From the NCBI RefSeq assembly GCF_900496995.4, contig NW_024470329.1, positions 1-64,000 of the forward strand: a DNA stretch of 64,000 nucleotides. The letters are read 5' to 3'. Source of the DNA: Aquila chrysaetos chrysaetos. Lineage: Eukaryota; Chordata; Aves; Accipitriformes; Accipitridae. The translations under genes were made by a program, and so were the position numbers. Each line of letters opens with the position of its first letter. The stretch's first letter is position 1. The notes beneath the pieces were generated by a model. The model was not told the DNA's origin. It did no database searches and saw nothing but the letters and a program-made list of their open reading frames with translations. Below are positions 58,482 to 64,000 of this stretch, piece after piece.

Positions 58482-58918
58482 GCCCTGCCGTTACCCGTCA
58501 CTCCCAGCCCGCACCCGCTGGGGACTCTGGGCTGTGCTGGGAGCCATCAGTAAAGTGCTTGGTGACCAGTGCCGTGTCCTGTGCCGTCACCTGCCACGGG
58601 GACAGCTGTGGGGCCAGGGACACGTGATGCATGGGGACATACGGAGACACATAATGGAGAGCCCAGGGAGCACTATTAGGATGATGGGGGGGGGGGTCCC
58701 AGGGAGGTGTATTTGGGTCCTTAGGGACCCCCCAGGAGCACTACTCAGGCCACAGGGGAATCAACCATAGTAGTGCCTGGGTCCCTCTGGGGAGCTGGGG
58801 GGAGCAGCTGGGGCCCTCAGCCTCCAATCCCCCTGCCCCAGAGCAGCCCAAGATCCTAATTCCTCCAAAAAAGAAAAAAAAAAAAAAAAGAACAACAACA
58901 AAAAAAACAACCCCCCAT
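58482..58918. other. Spacer between convergent QPCTL and AKT2
   Basis: An AGTAAA variant poly(A) signal for QPCTL lies at 58549-58554, followed by unique sequence and an A-rich tract at 58866-58910. Nothing else seen. Confidence 0.55.
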
Positions 58919-58924
58919 TTTATT
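58919..58924 (-). terminator. AKT2 poly(A) signal AATAAA
   Basis: AATAAA on the minus strand (TTTATT on plus), about 1.3 kb after the AKT2 stop codon. Confidence 0.8.
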
Positions 58925-60233
58925 GCTTGTACCGTACAAATACGAGGGCAGGTGAGAGCTGCCAGCTGGCTGCTGCGCCCGGGATGCCAGGCCACTGCCA
59001 CCTTGTTGAGGGGGTCTCATCCCCCCCCCCCCGCCCAGCTCCGGTATTTTTAAATTAATTCAACTGAATTTGGGCAACTAGGAACCAAGAAAGAAACAGC
59101 AACTTTTCTCAGTTCCTCCCTGCGGGGAAGCGGTACCAGGCACCAAATTCCTACCTCCAAACTGTGGCCCTGGTGTCAGCTGCGCCAGGAGACGCCGGGT
59201 GGCAAGTCCAGCTTGTCACTGGCCTGGCTTGTTGGTGCGGGCACTGTGGTGAAGGTGATGCTCCCCAACCGCCGGGTCCCACCGGCGTTGTGCCATGCCG
59301 GCGGGGTCTGGAGCCAACAGCCCCGGTGACAGTGGCCTCTACAGAAAGGCATCCATGGAGCATCTGTCGGGTGTGGATCAATGGTGCATTGCCAGAATAA
59401 ACCCAGTCCCGACACTGGCAGCCAGGGTTGCCAAGCTGCCGGTGCGGTGGCAAAAAGCCCTGTCCCTCTGCAACACCTCTGGCGACGCCATCATCCGCTG
59501 AGGATGCTGGAGGATGTGGCCAGTGTCACTGAGCCTGGCATCACTGCGGCTCCTGGCTTTAAGGCACCGGAGAAGCCAAACTATTGCTTTTAGGATTGCA
59601 TTTTCCTTAGGGCCACGCTGGCCGGCCGCAGGGTCGAGGCACTCCCCTCTGCCAAGGCGCTGATCCAGGGATACTGTTGGTTTTCGGTCACTGCAGGTTC
59701 AGTTCAAAGCAGAGGTGGGAGGATTTGAGGGGCTAAGACATGCACCCCACAGTCTCAGGGGGGGTCCTGCCCTATGGTTCCCCCCTTCTCCAGGCAGCCA
59801 GCATTGGATCCCGGCCATGGGGGGGTTTTTTCCCCTCCCTACCGCTGTCAAAACGGCTTCTCCCCAACTGGGAGCCGTGGGTTTTACTGGGTGGAGGGCT
59901 GGCTGAGCTTCAGGGGGGTCAAGGCCACAGTTGTGGGGAAGTGGGGGTTGGTTTAAAAAGCTGCGAGCACTTCTAGGAGTTTAAAAAATAAAAATAATAA
60001 TAACAAAAATCAAAGCAGTCCTAGGCTAGGGGCAGGAGGCACGGCTTGGTGCCATTGGGAGCCATGGAGCAAGAGCACTTTGTAGGGGTATGGCTTCTGA
60101 AAGGTGCTGTGGCACAACGCTGGTGAGCCGCAGCTTCCCGCCCCCCTTCTGCCAGGCATGGAAGAAAAATCCCCCCCGCCGTGAGTGAACCCCCAAACCC
60201 TCCTCCTCGGAGGCTGAATCCCGCTGCTACCGG
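58925..60233 (-). other. AKT2 3' untranslated region
   Basis: Mostly unique sequence with lower GC than the rest of the window, free of minisatellites. An A/T-rich patch (AAATAAAAATAATAATAAC) lies at about 59986-60006. The open frames inside match no family that I recognise. Confidence 0.65.

Positions 60234-64000
<3,767 letters not shown>

Overview
The window is vertebrate nuclear DNA, most probably from a bird. It is extremely GC-rich with short exons and introns, it carries two fragments of the CR1 LINE typical of sauropsids, and its gene set is the block found on human 19q13. Small, very GC-rich avian microchromosomes look like this, and human 19q13 genes are among those reported missing from early bird assemblies because the DNA is hard to sequence. 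The species cannot be named from the sequence alone.

Nine protein-coding genes were reconstructed by splicing exons at GT/AG borders and checking that the phases agree. In order they are EXOC3L2 (+, 3262-10173), FOSB (-, 18595-22695), RTN2 (-, 26162-31932), VASP (+, 32684-39886), OPA3 (-, 41173-41899), GIPR (+, 44754-50292), FBXO46 (+, 52764-54611, one coding exon), QPCTL (+, 55495-58481) and AKT2 (-, 60234 to beyond the window end, so its N-terminal part is missing). They are ordinary housekeeping or signalling genes, not an operon: exocyst-like tethering, an immediate-early transcription factor, an ER-shaping reticulon, an actin regulator, a mitochondrial protein, an incretin receptor, an F-box protein, a Golgi glutaminyl cyclase and a kinase of the insulin pathway.

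Promoter-like CpG-rich stretches lie at 200-575, 23400-23680 (FOSB, with SRE, CREs and TATA), 31933-32683 (head-to-head RTN2/VASP), 41900-41940 (OPA3), 50940-51190 (FBXO46, ZNF143- and NRF1-type motifs) and 55290-55494 (QPCTL). A MEF2-type element at 29782 sits before the short RTN2 isoform.

Most of the remaining DNA is minisatellite. Almost every intron and intergenic gap has its own array with its own unit, from 12 to about 122 bp, the largest being 2.5-2.75 kb (VASP intron 2; 13.1-15.9 kb). These arrays create hundreds of long but meaningless open frames on both strands. I did not see an undescribed multi-gene system. The observations most worth a second look are the lost PKA-site serine in VASP, the retained deltaFosB-type splice donor, apparent homopolymer frameshifts in VASP and RTN2, the density of private minisatellites, and the compaction and reordering of the 19q13 block.
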